From Sepioteuthis lessoniana (taxonomy: Eukaryota; Mollusca; Cephalopoda; Myopsida; Loliginidae), in assembly GCA_963585895.1 (NCBI GenBank), contig OY757917.1:107370707-107434706 (forward strand): a stretch of DNA of 64,000 nt, given 5' to 3'. This document shows positions 31,223-41,124 of this stretch, piece by piece (within the stretch, counting starts at the first letter, position 1; the number at the start of each line of letters is the position of its first letter). The notes below the pieces were generated by a model. It worked only from the letters and a program-made list of their open reading frames with translations. It did no database searches and was not told where the DNA came from. The position numbers and the translations under genes were made by a program.

Positions 31223-34200
31223 ATGGCTCTAAACCTTGCTACTTTGAATGTGAGGGGATTGAGGGATCCGGGCAAGTGTACGCGCTTGCTTGGTGAACTT
31301 AAAACTCTCGGCGTAGACGTTGCTGCAGTGCAGGAAACCCATTTCACTTGCGGTGCCGACTGTCGTGTGCTGGAAAGCGATTTTAACGTTTTCTCAGCAT
31401 ACGGCAGCCGTACCAGCGTTGGGGTTTCTTTGCTAGTTGGACGCAGCCTTGATGCTGATGTTGACGTTGTTTTTGCAGGTGACGGGGGCCGACTGGTTGT
31501 GGCCGATGTTGCCGTGAAAAGTTTCAAGTTTCGTCTGGTTGCGGTTTATGCGCCCAATATCGTTGTGGAGAGGGTTTCCTTTTTTCGTCGGTTGGCGCCG
31601 TTCCTGGACGATACGAAGCGGCTAGTTTTAATGGGTGATTGGAATGCGATCCTTGATCCCAAGATAGATAAGGTCGGGCGGGGAGCTAGGCGTGTGGGAA
31701 GGTGTGAAAGCAGCCTTGCCGGCCTCATGACTCGTCATGACCTCGTCGACAGGTTTCGTCTGGATCACCCAGGGCGGGAGATGTGGACGTGGCTAGATAG
31801 TTCGCCCTCTGCCAAAGTAGGCTCCTACTTGGACAGAGTGTTAGTGAGACGAGCTGACATTGATTTTGTTAGTTGTCCCACGTTCCACTTGATAGCGTGG
31901 ACTGACCATAAACTTGTTAGAGTCAGTCTACGGTTAGCAAATAGGCCTAGTCTGGCCGGCTACTGGAAGTTCAATACCTCCTTACTGGAGATACGGGACT
32001 TCCGGGACCGGCTGGAATCCCTAATTCAGCGGGCGTTAGTGGGGGCGGTTACCGGGAATAGGTGGTGGGGATCTCTTAAACATAGGATTAGAGATTTCGC
32101 TACCAAGTACGGTCAACAGCTCAACCTAGATAAGACCAAGGAAGCGAAATCTATAGACGATAGACTTTCCCGGGCGGTGGCTGGGGGGGACTCCCTAAAC
32201 GTAGAGCTAGCTAGGGGGGACCTTGAGCGCGAGAGTAGCGAGCGCTACAAGGGATACGTAGTTAGATCTAGGTTAAAGAGAGTTCTCAACGAAGCTGTGA
32301 AAACGAACGCGACTGCGCGTGAAGAAGAAGTGCGAAGGTTCCCCGATCGGTATATCGGTTCTGTCAAGGCCCCGGATGGGCGACTGCTGCGATCGGCTCG
32401 TGAGATTCGTGACGCCTTTCGGGCGCACTTTCGGGATCGCTTTGCCCGCTGTACTGATCTCCCGCTCCGGGAGTTTCGTAGCCATCTTGCCGACTTTCCC
32501 CGCCTTGGGGTGGCTGAAGCGGCTAGCTGCGAGGGTGTGGTTACTGAATGCGAAGTCCGTGACGCGTTGAAGCAGGTCGGCCTGAACAAGTCGCCGGGAC
32601 TAGATGGTTTGCCCTACGAAGTGTACTTGAGGATGTCGCACATGTTTGTGCCTATTCTGACGGATATGTTCAACCATTGGTTCGCCCAGGGAGCCATCCC
32701 TGGTAGCGTTACCAAGGGCGTGATCACATTGCTGAAGAAAGGTGGCAGGCATGTTTGGGAGGGTTTAGACGATTACAGGCCCATAACTCTGCTTAACACA
32801 GAGTTAAAGATTTTGGCCCGGGTCTTAGCGAATCGTTTACAGCTTGTCATTAGCGATCTGATCGGCTCTGAGCAGACCTTTGCTGTGAAGGGAAGATCGA
32901 TCCAGGACAACCTGCACTTGATTCGCGAGGTCCTAGAGGGTATAGAAGACGGCACCGAGGCCGCGCTGATCAGTTTAGATCAGTCCAAGGCCTTCGATAG
33001 GGTTGACCATCGGTTTTTGGCGACTGTTTTGGAGACTGCCGGATTCAAACCGGAGTTCCGCAGATGGATTAGCATGATGTACCACAACCCTCAGGCAGTG
33101 GTGCAGGTGAACGGAAGGCGTTCGAGGGTGTTCGCGGTCGAACGGTCGGTCCGGCAGGGCTGCCCGTTGTCTCCTCTTCTCTATGTCCTAGCTTTGGAGC
33201 CCCTGCTCCGTAGGCTTAGGGATAGGACGGCAAATCCGGCCCTGCGCGGTGTCCCTTTTGCTGGCCCTCTTACGGCAAGGGTTTCCGCGTTCGCCGATGA
33301 TATCACAGTGTTTGTATCCCGCCGTCTGGATATAAAGGCTGTGAAGAAGGCGGTTAGCGAGTACGAGCGGATTGCAGGAGCCAAGGTCAATTTTGACAAA
33401 AGCGAAGGTTTGCGGCTCGGTGCTTGGAGGGGTAGCAATACTCTTCCGGGGCCGTTCCGCTGGAGTGACGGACCCGTCCGCATCCTCGGGGTGTGGTTCG
33501 GGCCCGGCCTCCAACTGGAGCGAAATTGGTCGGAAATACAAGCCAAGGTGAATGCTCAGGTGGGAATCTGGCTTTCAAGGAGGTTGTCCTTAAAGGGCAG
33601 GGCGGAGGCGTGCGCCGTGTACGTCTTCCCCTTGATCCTTTACCGATTGGCTGTACTTCCTCTGCCTAAGGTAAATCGGTTGGCGCTGCAACGATCCCTT
33701 TCCAGATTGCTCTGGGGAGGTGCAAGGCCGATGGTCCGTAGGCAGGTCTGTATCCAACGTACACGCAACGGGGGTCTAGGTATGCCTGATCTGGAGAGCC
33801 ACTGGCTTGCTGAAAGACTTGCATACTTGGGCAGAGCCTTGACGGGGGACGCAGTGTGGAGACTGAAGGCGAGTCGGACTTTTCCTCGCCTAAAGTCAGA
33901 CCCAAAGGCTGAAGGTCGACGTAGGCCTTTGGGCGAAACACTGTTTGTCCGCGAGTGCCGAACGGCCCTTCGTAACCTTCTTGGGTCCAGTGACCTTTCA
34001 CGGCCTCGAAAAGAACTATATCGGGAGCTAGTGGTGGGTTCCGCTTCTGATCCTCTCAGCGAGCGGCACGGCTGGACGACGGAGGAGATTCGCTCTCATT
34101 GGAATTGGGCGCCAGGATCGAGCTTCTTGAACAACTCCGAGTTCTCGCTCACCTGGCGACTTGTGCGAAATGCGTTACCCCTTGTCGGCTTGAACTACAA

Positions 34201-34690
34201 AGCGGGCCTGGCAGACATGCCCGATTGCGCTCGCTGCGGCAGTGGCTTGGAAGAAACGGCTGAGCACGCCTTCTACTACTGCGAGCGAGTTCGCCCGTTT
34301 TGGGATCACGTCGGCGAGTGGACGGCTCGCATCGAACCCAAACAGCTCGTGCTGCTCGACGTTGGTTACGTCGTGGACAACGTTCTTCCTCCGTATCAGG
34401 GTGAGAAGCGTGTGGTGTTTCTCGCGATCCTAGCTGTAGCTAGAATGGTGATTTGGACGACGCGAAACAAGGGATTGTATGACGATGCAAACTTTTCTCA
34501 TCGTGATCTGATTTTGTATTTTCGGCATCAGCTGAGGGTCAAAATCAGATGCGATAGAAAACGCTTGGATCGCATAACATTCAGCAAAAGGTGGGTGAAT
34601 GCAGCGAGCCTGGTCGTGCGAAAGGGAGCAACGTTGGAGTCATCCTTCCCTCCTCTGCCGGCTCATGGCGTCTACGGTACGGGTCCTTAG
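31223..34690 (+). CDS. LINE ORF2 protein, unit 1: APE endonuclease and reverse transcriptase (1155 aa)
   Basis: Nicks target DNA and copies the LINE RNA onto the nicked end. Residues 1-235 are the APE-like endonuclease: N9 (LNVRGL), E38 (QETHF), D139 and N141 (GDWNAIL), SYLDRVLV, and D228-H229 (WTDHKLV). The RT follows with D586 in motif A (ISLDQSKAFDRVDH), motif B RQGCPLSPLLYVLALEP and FADD at 690-693. A C-terminal CX2CX9HX4C has C1002, C1005, H1015 and C1020. The ORF opens upstream at a GTG, but the first ATG (31223, 14 nt after the ORF1 stop, different frame) is the likelier start. All catalytic residues are present. Private residues are H in EFRSHLADF and R in GRRSRVFAV; HGW is shared with unit 5. 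Confidence 0.93.
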   Translation: MALNLATLNVRGLRDPGKCTRLLGELKTLGVDVAAVQETHFTCGADCRVLESDFNVFSAYGSRTSVGVSLLVGRSLDADVDVVFAGDGGRLVVADVAVKSFKFRLVAVYAPNIVVERVSFFRRLAPFLDDTKRLVLMGDWNAILDPKIDKVGRGARRVGRCESSLAGLMTRHDLVDRFRLDHPGREMWTWLDSSPSAKVGSYLDRVLVRRADIDFVSCPTFHLIAWTDHKLVRVSLRLANRPSLAGYWKFNTSLLEIRDFRDRLESLIQRALVGAVTGNRWWGSLKHRIRDFATKYGQQLNLDKTKEAKSIDDRLSRAVAGGDSLNVELARGDLERESSERYKGYVVRSRLKRVLNEAVKTNATAREEEVRRFPDRYIGSVKAPDGRLLRSAREIRDAFRAHFRDRFARCTDLPLREFRSHLADFPRLGVAEAASCEGVVTECEVRDALKQVGLNKSPGLDGLPYEVYLRMSHMFVPILTDMFNHWFAQGAIPGSVTKGVITLLKKGGRHVWEGLDDYRPITLLNTELKILARVLANRLQLVISDLIGSEQTFAVKGRSIQDNLHLIREVLEGIEDGTEAALISLDQSKAFDRVDHRFLATVLETAGFKPEFRRWISMMYHNPQAVVQVNGRRSRVFAVERSVRQGCPLSPLLYVLALEPLLRRLRDRTANPALRGVPFAGPLTARVSAFADDITVFVSRRLDIKAVKKAVSEYERIAGAKVNFDKSEGLRLGAWRGSNTLPGPFRWSDGPVRILGVWFGPGLQLERNWSEIQAKVNAQVGIWLSRRLSLKGRAEACAVYVFPLILYRLAVLPLPKVNRLALQRSLSRLLWGGARPMVRRQVCIQRTRNGGLGMPDLESHWLAERLAYLGRALTGDAVWRLKASRTFPRLKSDPKAEGRRRPLGETLFVRECRTALRNLLGSSDLSRPRKELYRELVVGSASDPLSERHGWTTEEIRSHWNWAPGSSFLNNSEFSLTWRLVRNALPLVGLNYKAGLADMPDCARCGSGLEETAEHAFYYCERVRPFWDHVGEWTARIEPKQLVLLDVGYVVDNVLPPYQGEKRVVFLAILAVARMVIWTTRNKGLYDDANFSHRDLILYFRHQLRVKIRCDRKRLDRITFSKRWVNAASLVVRKGATLESSFPPLPAHGVYGTGP

Positions 34691-34696
34691 GGACCC
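34681..34696 (+). other. Hairpin enclosing the ORF2 stop codon
   Basis: GGGTCC and GGACCC form a perfect 6-bp stem around TTAG, and the TAG in the loop is the ORF2 stop. The same 16 bp occurs at the end of ORF2 in units 2-5. Confidence 0.7.
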
Positions 34697-34713
34697 CACC
34701 CCTGGTGAGTAAA

Positions 34714-34742
34714 ACTGTTCCCTTTTTCTTTTGGTACCCAGG
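34714..34742 (+). promoter_or_regulatory. 3' splice-site-like sequence after ORF2
   Basis: A pyrimidine-rich run followed by GGTACCCAG|G looks like a good splice acceptor (AG at 34740-34741). A donor-like CTG|GTGAGT (GT at 34705-34706) lies just upstream, too close for a normal intron. It is conserved in units 1-5, with one T fewer in unit 2. Confidence 0.4.
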
Positions 34743-35296
34743 TACCTAGTTAGCAGTATGTTTGTGAGTCATTGTCCCCGTCATCTAGTTGTTAGTTCTC
34801 AAGATCTTCCCCATCCCCATTATTTTTGTACCTCAATCCGTATCCCAGTCCACGTTTACTGAAGATCTTGAACATTCATATGTATAAAAATCATATCACC
34901 TACTTGTATTAACCCATACCGCGCCCGACCCCTAAATTCTTTTCACCCCTGTAGATTAGGATCCCTGCCCCACCTAGGGTAGGTCCGACTTGTTTCCGGT
35001 TCTTTCGCCCCGGAAAACAGTCGGCCTCCAATTTTATAGACGGGGGGATGGGAGGGCAACCAAACGGGGGATTTTTCCTTGTTTTTATATATATTTCGGG
35101 GTTTTTCTCCCATTCCCATCACATTCATTGTAAATAAATCATAAAATCATTCATGAATCTCGGGATTTTAAGTAGGACTTCTTCATAGAGCAAATGTGGT
35201 ATTGTGGTGATTGTAGCGCAAAAGGCGATGGATGAATGGATATTTATTGTATTGTTGAATGGGTCGGCGAATGTGGCTAGCTAGGTCTCCTTAGTT

Positions 35297-35303
35297 TATA
35301 TAG
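35297..35303 (+). promoter_or_regulatory. TATA-like element near the unit 3' end
   Basis: TATATAG lies about 80 bp before the next unit and is present at the same offset in units 2-5. It could start transcription into the downstream unit. A TATA-like word in AT-rich DNA is weak evidence alone. Confidence 0.3.
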
Positions 35304-35374
35304 AAAAGTATGACCGCTCCCTTCCCCTCCCCAAAAACTTCAAGGCCTTGTGCCTTCTGTGTACACTACACAGA

Positions 35375-35380
35375 AATAAA
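35375..35380 (+). terminator. AATAAA polyadenylation signal at the unit 3' end
   Basis: AATAAA directly abuts the 18-bp junction motif. An earlier AATAAA lies at 35133-35138. Cleavage 10-30 nt past the last signal would fall in or just after the junction motif. The position repeats in units 2-5. Confidence 0.6.
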
Positions 35381-35698
35381 GCAGACTCGAACCTTCAGTT
35401 TTTTGTCTGAGTTCTTTTTTCACCACGAAAAAAAAAGTAAGTTCTTTATTGTTAAAAATTTGTTTAAATTATTGTTATTGAATATTGTTATCATTGTTAA
35501 AGTTTTGTGACCCCCCTCAAACTATTGTTCTTTGTTTGTGAGGAGGGTCAAACGCGACTCGATTTTTTTGTTGAACTTTTTTAAAAAAAAACGACCGCCA
35601 TTTTTATCAACATTCATCGTTCTACATTTATTCGTCTCGCCTGAATTTTTTGCAACACCATACGCGTTTCATCTCCCTCTGGTTGTGTTTTCACAACT

Positions 35699-37642
35699 AT
35701 GGGGGAGCCCAACAACATGAAATCGCAATCACCGACCGACATATTCCAAACGCAACCCTCCCCAATGCCGGAAGAAGCTCCATTCGACCTCTCTTCATCG
35801 GCAAGTACAATACCACCGGCACAAAAACAAAAACAAACGGCTGTCTCTTGGTCTTCACATTGCGTGAATAAAAAATCCCCTTGTGACTACGCAAGAGACA
35901 GGGTCGAAAAGTATGAAAAGTATTTCAAGGACGGGGAAATTCTCCCAATACCCGAATTGGTCGAGGCGGTCGAACCGAAGACCCTGTCCTTCGTAGTCAC
36001 AGACATTAAGACCAAGAGACTAGCGGGGATTAAGAAGGAAACTTTTGAGGACCTTCTCAAAACAGCAAACATCCCAGGGAAGTACTTCTGCCGCAGAAGT
36101 TTCGCGACCTGGGATGTCTTATTACCCTCAGAGGAAGTAGCGAAAAGCCTCGCCGGTGGTAACATCACCACACGCTTCTTCCGGCTACAACCGGAATATC
36201 GAGGCAAAAGAAGAATACGAGTCACCGTATGCAATGTATCTATGCAATTGAGTGGTGACGTCCTCGCCGCCTATCTAAGTATATACGGCGGCGTGGAACA
36301 AGTCACACAAGTAACGTCAACACGGGGAACTGCGTACGGTGACTACGTATTCGTTATATGCCTCGATAGGGGAGGGTTTAACAAAATTCCCCATAAAATA
36401 CGTTACCGCGATCAAACCATGACAGTCATAGTTGAGGGCAGGAAACCGCTATGTTGGTTTTGCAATAACATCGGCCACTTTTCAAAAAACTGCCCTCAAA
36501 AATCAACAATCACCACCACAACAACGAATACTACTACTACTACTGATACTCCTTCACCTGTCATAGCAGCAATAATACCAACAGAAACCTCAGAAAACAA
36601 ACAAGAAACCCCTAAAGAAAATGAAGAAGGGTGGACGCAAGTCACCAAAAAAAAGGGAGGGAAAAAAACTCCCCCTAAAAAACCAGCAACAACAGATACA
36701 ACAACTCTTTTGACTACAACTACGAAACCAACAACCACAAATACGAAACAATCAACTGCAAAACAATCAACAAAAGAAGACAATCAAAACATTGAACCGA
36801 TGGATATGTCCATGAATTTAAAAAGAAGGAGAGACAGCGAGGACTCACCAACTAAAGAGGGGGAGAAAAAACATCCAAAAAAACCCACACAAACAACCAC
36901 CATACCTCAGCATAAGGGGGAAAAAACAACAGAAAAATCGCCAGTCCAAAATAAACAAAGACCAGCACAATTGATTCCTCTCCCACAAAAAACAAAAACC
37001 ACCCCTATCATCCCAACAGAAACACCATTACCCCCCTCTCTTTCACCAATTAAAACCCCCAAAATGCTTACTCGATCCTATTCAGCAACCAGACTTACAC
37101 CCTCTCCCCAAACACCGTCAACATCAGCAGCAACTGTTCAAAAACCAAGAGCACGCTCTACGGAAGCCCGACGTGCCATAAACTCTTTTTACTTCTGCGA
37201 AGATATCATGGACAATCCACACATAGACCACACTTTAAAACAATCATTAAAACCATTACGCTCACTCCAAAAAATTGACACTAAAGACATCACAAAACCA
37301 CATCTATTCAAGGACGCACCAAAATTGACCACATTCGTCCGCTTGGCTGGCAATCGGACCAAAGAACTCTGGAACTTTATTGACGAAGCCAGCCGGGCGG
37401 ATGTAATGCTGGTCGATACGAAAAATCCAATGCTGAAAAAAATGCTACCCTTCTGTGCGGGCAGGGTCCCGATTTTGGTTCACCCATCATTCTATAGGTC
37501 CCTAAAGTTGCGGTACCCTATGGATGTCGGTGGAATTACCAGGGACGACCGAGTAAGTACTGAGCTCGGCACCGGATCCCTGCGTCAGGCCGTCGGCATC
37601 CTCACCCCGAAGGATTTCCGGCCCGTAGTCGACACTGAGTAA
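35699..37642 (+). CDS. LINE ORF1 protein, unit 2 (647 aa)
   Basis: The translated protein appears identical to those of units 3 and 5 and differs from unit 1 only at S371 and D379. The CCHC knuckle, linker and C-terminal block are intact and the frame is fully open. Its DNA is of the 'older' type near the 3' end (ATGCTACCC, GGAATTACC, CATCCTCACCCC), shared with unit 1; units 3-5 carry other, silent bases at these sites. Confidence 0.9.
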   Translation: MGEPNNMKSQSPTDIFQTQPSPMPEEAPFDLSSSASTIPPAQKQKQTAVSWSSHCVNKKSPCDYARDRVEKYEKYFKDGEILPIPELVEAVEPKTLSFVVTDIKTKRLAGIKKETFEDLLKTANIPGKYFCRRSFATWDVLLPSEEVAKSLAGGNITTRFFRLQPEYRGKRRIRVTVCNVSMQLSGDVLAAYLSIYGGVEQVTQVTSTRGTAYGDYVFVICLDRGGFNKIPHKIRYRDQTMTVIVEGRKPLCWFCNNIGHFSKNCPQKSTITTTTTNTTTTTDTPSPVIAAIIPTETSENKQETPKENEEGWTQVTKKKGGKKTPPKKPATTDTTTLLTTTTKPTTTNTKQSTAKQSTKEDNQNIEPMDMSMNLKRRRDSEDSPTKEGEKKHPKKPTQTTTIPQHKGEKTTEKSPVQNKQRPAQLIPLPQKTKTTPIIPTETPLPPSLSPIKTPKMLTRSYSATRLTPSPQTPSTSAATVQKPRARSTEARRAINSFYFCEDIMDNPHIDHTLKQSLKPLRSLQKIDTKDITKPHLFKDAPKLTTFVRLAGNRTKELWNFIDEASRADVMLVDTKNPMLKKMLPFCAGRVPILVHPSFYRSLKLRYPMDVGGITRDDRVSTELGTGSLRQAVGILTPKDFRPVVDTE

Positions 37643-37656
37643 GGTAAGTGGGATTG

Positions 37657-40600
37657 ATGGCTCTAAACCTTGCTACTTTGAATGTGAGGGGATTGAGGGA
37701 TCCGGGCAAGTGTACGCGCTTGCTTGGTGAACTTAAAACTCTCGGCGTAGACGTTGCTGCAGTGCAGGAAACCCATTTCACTTGCGGTGCCGACTGTCGT
37801 GTGCTGGAAAGCGATTTTAACGTTTTCTCAGCATACGGCAGCCGTACCAGCGTTGGGGTTTCTTTGCTAGTTGGACGCAGCCTTGATGCTGATGTTGACG
37901 TTGTTTTTGCAGGTGACGGGGGCCGACTGGTTGTGGCCGATGTTGCCGTGAAAAGTTTCAAGTTTCGTCTGGTTGCGGTTTATGCGCCCAATATCGTTGT
38001 GGAGAGGGTTTCCTTTTTTCGTCGGTTGGCGCCGTTCCTGGACGATACGAAGCGGCTAGTTTTAATGGGTGATTGGAATGCGATCCTTGATCCCAAGATA
38101 GATAAGGTCGGGCGGGGAGCTAGGCGTGTGGGAAGGTGTGAAAGCAGCCTTGCCGGCCTCATGACTCGTCATGACCTCGTCGACAGGTTTCGTCTGGATC
38201 ACCCAGGGCGGGAGATGTGGACGTGGCTAGATAGTTCGCCCTCTGCCAAAGTAGGCTCCTACTTGGACAGAGTGTTAGTGAGACGAGCTGACATTGATTT
38301 TGTTAGTTGTCCCACGTTCCACTTGATAGCGTGGACTGACCATAAACTTGTTAGAGTCAGTCTACGGTTAGCAAATAGGCCTAGTCTGGCCGGCTACTGG
38401 AAGTTCAATACCTCCTTACTGGAGATACGGGACTTCCGGGACCGGTTGGAATCCCTAATTCAGCGGGCGTTAGTGGGGGCGGTTACCGGGAATAGGTGGT
38501 GGGGATCTCTTAAACATAGGATTAGAGATTTCGCTACCAAGTACGGTCAACAGCTCAACCTAGATAGGACCAAGGAAGCGAAATCTATAGACGATAGACT
38601 TTCCCGGGCGGTGGCTGGGGGGGACTCCCTAAACGTAGAGTTAGCTAGGGGGGACCTTGAGCGCGAGAGTAGCGAGCGCTACAAGGGATACGTAGTTAGA
38701 TCTAGGTTAAAGAGAGTTCTCAACGAAGCTGTGAAAACGAACGCGACTGCGCGTGAAGAAGAAGTGCGAAGGTTCCCCGATCGGTATATCGGTTCTGTCA
38801 AGGCCCCGGATGGGCGACTGCTGCGATCGGCTCGCGAGATTCGTGACGCCTTTCGGGCGCACTTTCGGGATCGCTTTGCCCGCTGTACTGATCTCCCGCT
38901 CCGGGAGTTTCGTAGCTATCTTGCCGACTTTCCCCGCCTTGGGGTGGCTGAAGCGGCTAGCTGCGAGGGTGTGGTTACTGAATGCGAAGTCCGTGACGCG
39001 TTGAAGCAGGTCGGCCTGAACAAGTCGCCGGGACTAGATGGTTTGCCCTACGAAGTGTACTTGAGGATGTCGCACATGTTTGTGCCTATTCTGACGGATA
39101 TGTTCAACCATTGGTTCGCCCAGGGAGCCATCCCTGGTAGCGTTACCAAGGGCGTGATCACATTGCTGAAGAAAGGTGGCAGGCATGTTTGGGAGGGTTT
39201 AGACGATTACAGGCCCATAACTCTGCTTAACACAGAGTTAAAGATTTTGGCCCGGGTCTTAGCGAATCGTTTACAGCTTGTCATTAGCGATCTGATCGGC
39301 TCTGAGCAGACCTTTGCTGTGAAGGGAAGATCGATCCAGGACAACCTGCACTTGATTCGCGAGGTCCTAGAGGGTATAGAAGACGGCACCGAGGCCGCGC
39401 TGATCAGTTTAGATCAGTCCAAGGCCTTCGATAGGGTTGACCATCGGTTTTTGGCGACTGTTTTGGAGACTGCCGGATTCAAACCGGAGTTCCGCAGATG
39501 GATTAGCATGATGTACCACAACCCTCAGGCAGTGGTGCAGGTGAACGGAAGGCGTTCGACGGTGTTCGCGGTCGAGCGGTCGGTCCGGCAGGGCTGCCCG
39601 TTGTCTCCTCTTCTCTATGTCCTAGCTTTGGAGCCCCTGCTCCGTAGGCTTAGGGATAGGACGGCAAATCCGGCCCTGCGCGGTGTCCCTTTTGCTGGCC
39701 CTCTTACGGCAAGGGTTTCCGCGTTCGCCGATGATATCACAGTGTTTGTATCCCGCCGTCTGGATATAAAGGCTGTGAAGAAGGCGGTTAGCGAGTACGA
39801 GCGGATTGCAGGAGCCAAGGTCAATTTTGACAAAAGCGAAGGTTTGCGGCTCGGTGCTTGGAGGGGTAGCAATACTCTTCCGGGGCCGTTCCGCTGGAGT
39901 GACGGACCCGTCCGCATCCTCGGGGTGTGGTTCGGGCCCGGCCTCCAACTGGAGCGAAATTGGTCGGAAATACAAGCCAAGGTGAATGCTCAGGTGGGAA
40001 TCTGGCTTTCAAGGAGGTTGTCCTTAAAGGGCAGGGCGGAGGCGTGCGCCGTGTACGTCTTCCCCTTGATCCTTTACCGATTGGCTGTACTTCCTCTGCC
40101 TAAGGTAAATCGGTTGGCGCTGCAACGATCCCTTTCCAGATTGCTCTGGGGAGGTGCAAGGCCGATGGTCCGTAGGCAGGTCTGTATCCAACGTACACGC
40201 AACGGGGGCCTAGGTATGCCTGATCTGGAGAGCCACTGGCTTGCTGAAAGACTTGCATACCTGGGCAGAGCTTTGACGGGGGACGCAGTGTGGAGACTGA
40301 AGGCGAGTCGGACTTTTCCTCGCCTAAAGTCAGACCCAAAGGCTGAAGGTCGACGTAGGCCTTTGGGCGAAACACTGTTTGTCCGCGAGTGCCGAACGGC
40401 CCTTCGTAACCTTCTTGGGTCCAGTGACCTTTCACGGCCTCGAAAAGAACTATATCGGGAGCTAGTGGTGGGTTCCGCTTCTGATCCTCTCAGCGAGCGG
40501 CGCGGCTGGACGACGGAGGAGATTCGCTCTCATTGGAATTGGGCGCCAGGATCGAGCTTCTTGAACAACTCCGAGTTCTCGCTCACCTGGCGACTTGTAC

Positions 40601-41124
40601 GAAATGCGTTACCCCTTGTCGGCTTGAACTACAAAGCGGGCCTGGCAGACATGCCCGATTGCGCTCGCTGCGGCAGTGGCTTGGAAGAAACGGCTGAGCA
40701 CGCCTTCTACTACTGCGAGCGAGTTCGCCCGTTTTGGGATCACGTCGGCGAGTGGACGGCTCGCATCGAACCCAAACAGCTCGTGCTGCTCGACGTTGGT
40801 TACGTCGTGGACAACGTTCTTCCTCCGTATCAGGGTGAGAAGCGTGTGGTGTTTCTCGCGATCCTAGCTGTAGCTAGAATGGTGATTTGGACGACGCGAA
40901 ACAAGGGATTGTATGACGATGCAAACTTTTCTCATCGTGATCTGATTTTGTATTTTCGGCATCAGCTGAGGGTCAAAATCAGATGCGATAGAAAACGCTT
41001 GGATCGCATAACATTCAGCAAAAGGTGGGTGAATGCAGCGAGCCTGGTCGTGCGAAAGGGAGCAACGTTGGAGTCATCCTTCCCTCCTCTGCCGGCTCAT
41101 GGCGTCTACGGTACGGGTCCTTAG
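37657..41124 (+). CDS. LINE ORF2 protein, unit 2 (1155 aa)
   Basis: Full-length, with endonuclease, RT (FADD) and C-terminal CCHC residues all kept. It carries a private K-to-R change (NLDRTKEAKS) and shares Y in EFRSYLADF and T in GRRSTVFAV with units 3-5. At the M/V (TDMFNHW), G/D (IEDGTEA) and A/T (RDRTANPA) sites it matches units 1 and 5, not 3 and 4. It has RGW where units 1 and 5 have HGW. The CTCGCGAG silent variant is shared only with unit 5. Confidence 0.92.
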   Translation: MALNLATLNVRGLRDPGKCTRLLGELKTLGVDVAAVQETHFTCGADCRVLESDFNVFSAYGSRTSVGVSLLVGRSLDADVDVVFAGDGGRLVVADVAVKSFKFRLVAVYAPNIVVERVSFFRRLAPFLDDTKRLVLMGDWNAILDPKIDKVGRGARRVGRCESSLAGLMTRHDLVDRFRLDHPGREMWTWLDSSPSAKVGSYLDRVLVRRADIDFVSCPTFHLIAWTDHKLVRVSLRLANRPSLAGYWKFNTSLLEIRDFRDRLESLIQRALVGAVTGNRWWGSLKHRIRDFATKYGQQLNLDRTKEAKSIDDRLSRAVAGGDSLNVELARGDLERESSERYKGYVVRSRLKRVLNEAVKTNATAREEEVRRFPDRYIGSVKAPDGRLLRSAREIRDAFRAHFRDRFARCTDLPLREFRSYLADFPRLGVAEAASCEGVVTECEVRDALKQVGLNKSPGLDGLPYEVYLRMSHMFVPILTDMFNHWFAQGAIPGSVTKGVITLLKKGGRHVWEGLDDYRPITLLNTELKILARVLANRLQLVISDLIGSEQTFAVKGRSIQDNLHLIREVLEGIEDGTEAALISLDQSKAFDRVDHRFLATVLETAGFKPEFRRWISMMYHNPQAVVQVNGRRSTVFAVERSVRQGCPLSPLLYVLALEPLLRRLRDRTANPALRGVPFAGPLTARVSAFADDITVFVSRRLDIKAVKKAVSEYERIAGAKVNFDKSEGLRLGAWRGSNTLPGPFRWSDGPVRILGVWFGPGLQLERNWSEIQAKVNAQVGIWLSRRLSLKGRAEACAVYVFPLILYRLAVLPLPKVNRLALQRSLSRLLWGGARPMVRRQVCIQRTRNGGLGMPDLESHWLAERLAYLGRALTGDAVWRLKASRTFPRLKSDPKAEGRRRPLGETLFVRECRTALRNLLGSSDLSRPRKELYRELVVGSASDPLSERRGWTTEEIRSHWNWAPGSSFLNNSEFSLTWRLVRNALPLVGLNYKAGLADMPDCARCGSGLEETAEHAFYYCERVRPFWDHVGEWTARIEPKQLVLLDVGYVVDNVLPPYQGEKRVVFLAILAVARMVIWTTRNKGLYDDANFSHRDLILYFRHQLRVKIRCDRKRLDRITFSKRWVNAASLVVRKGATLESSFPPLPAHGVYGTGP

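Larger units (their letters stand above)
28947..35380 (+). mobile_element. L1/Tx1-like LINE unit 1 of the tandem array (complete)
   Basis: The unit runs from the 18-bp junction motif (28947-28964) to AATAAA (35375-35380), 6434 bp. Parts are a 5' UTR (28947-29264), ORF1, a 14-nt gap, ORF2 and a 3' UTR (34691-35380). There is no poly(A) or microsatellite tail. The left edge borders single-copy sequence ending 'aataccagg', so this is the first unit. It differs from units 2-5 by several private substitutions in both ORFs. The Tx1 placement rests on an APE-type endonuclease, RT sequence with RQGCPLSPLLYVLALEP, a C-terminal CCHC, and a ZCCHC3-like ORF1. Confidence 0.92.

Noticed and set aside
31546-34001. 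Many minus-strand frames of 60-121 codons opposite ORF2, repeated in each unit
   Set aside because: They lie antisense to a clearly functional RT gene, show no family motif and recur only because the units are identical.
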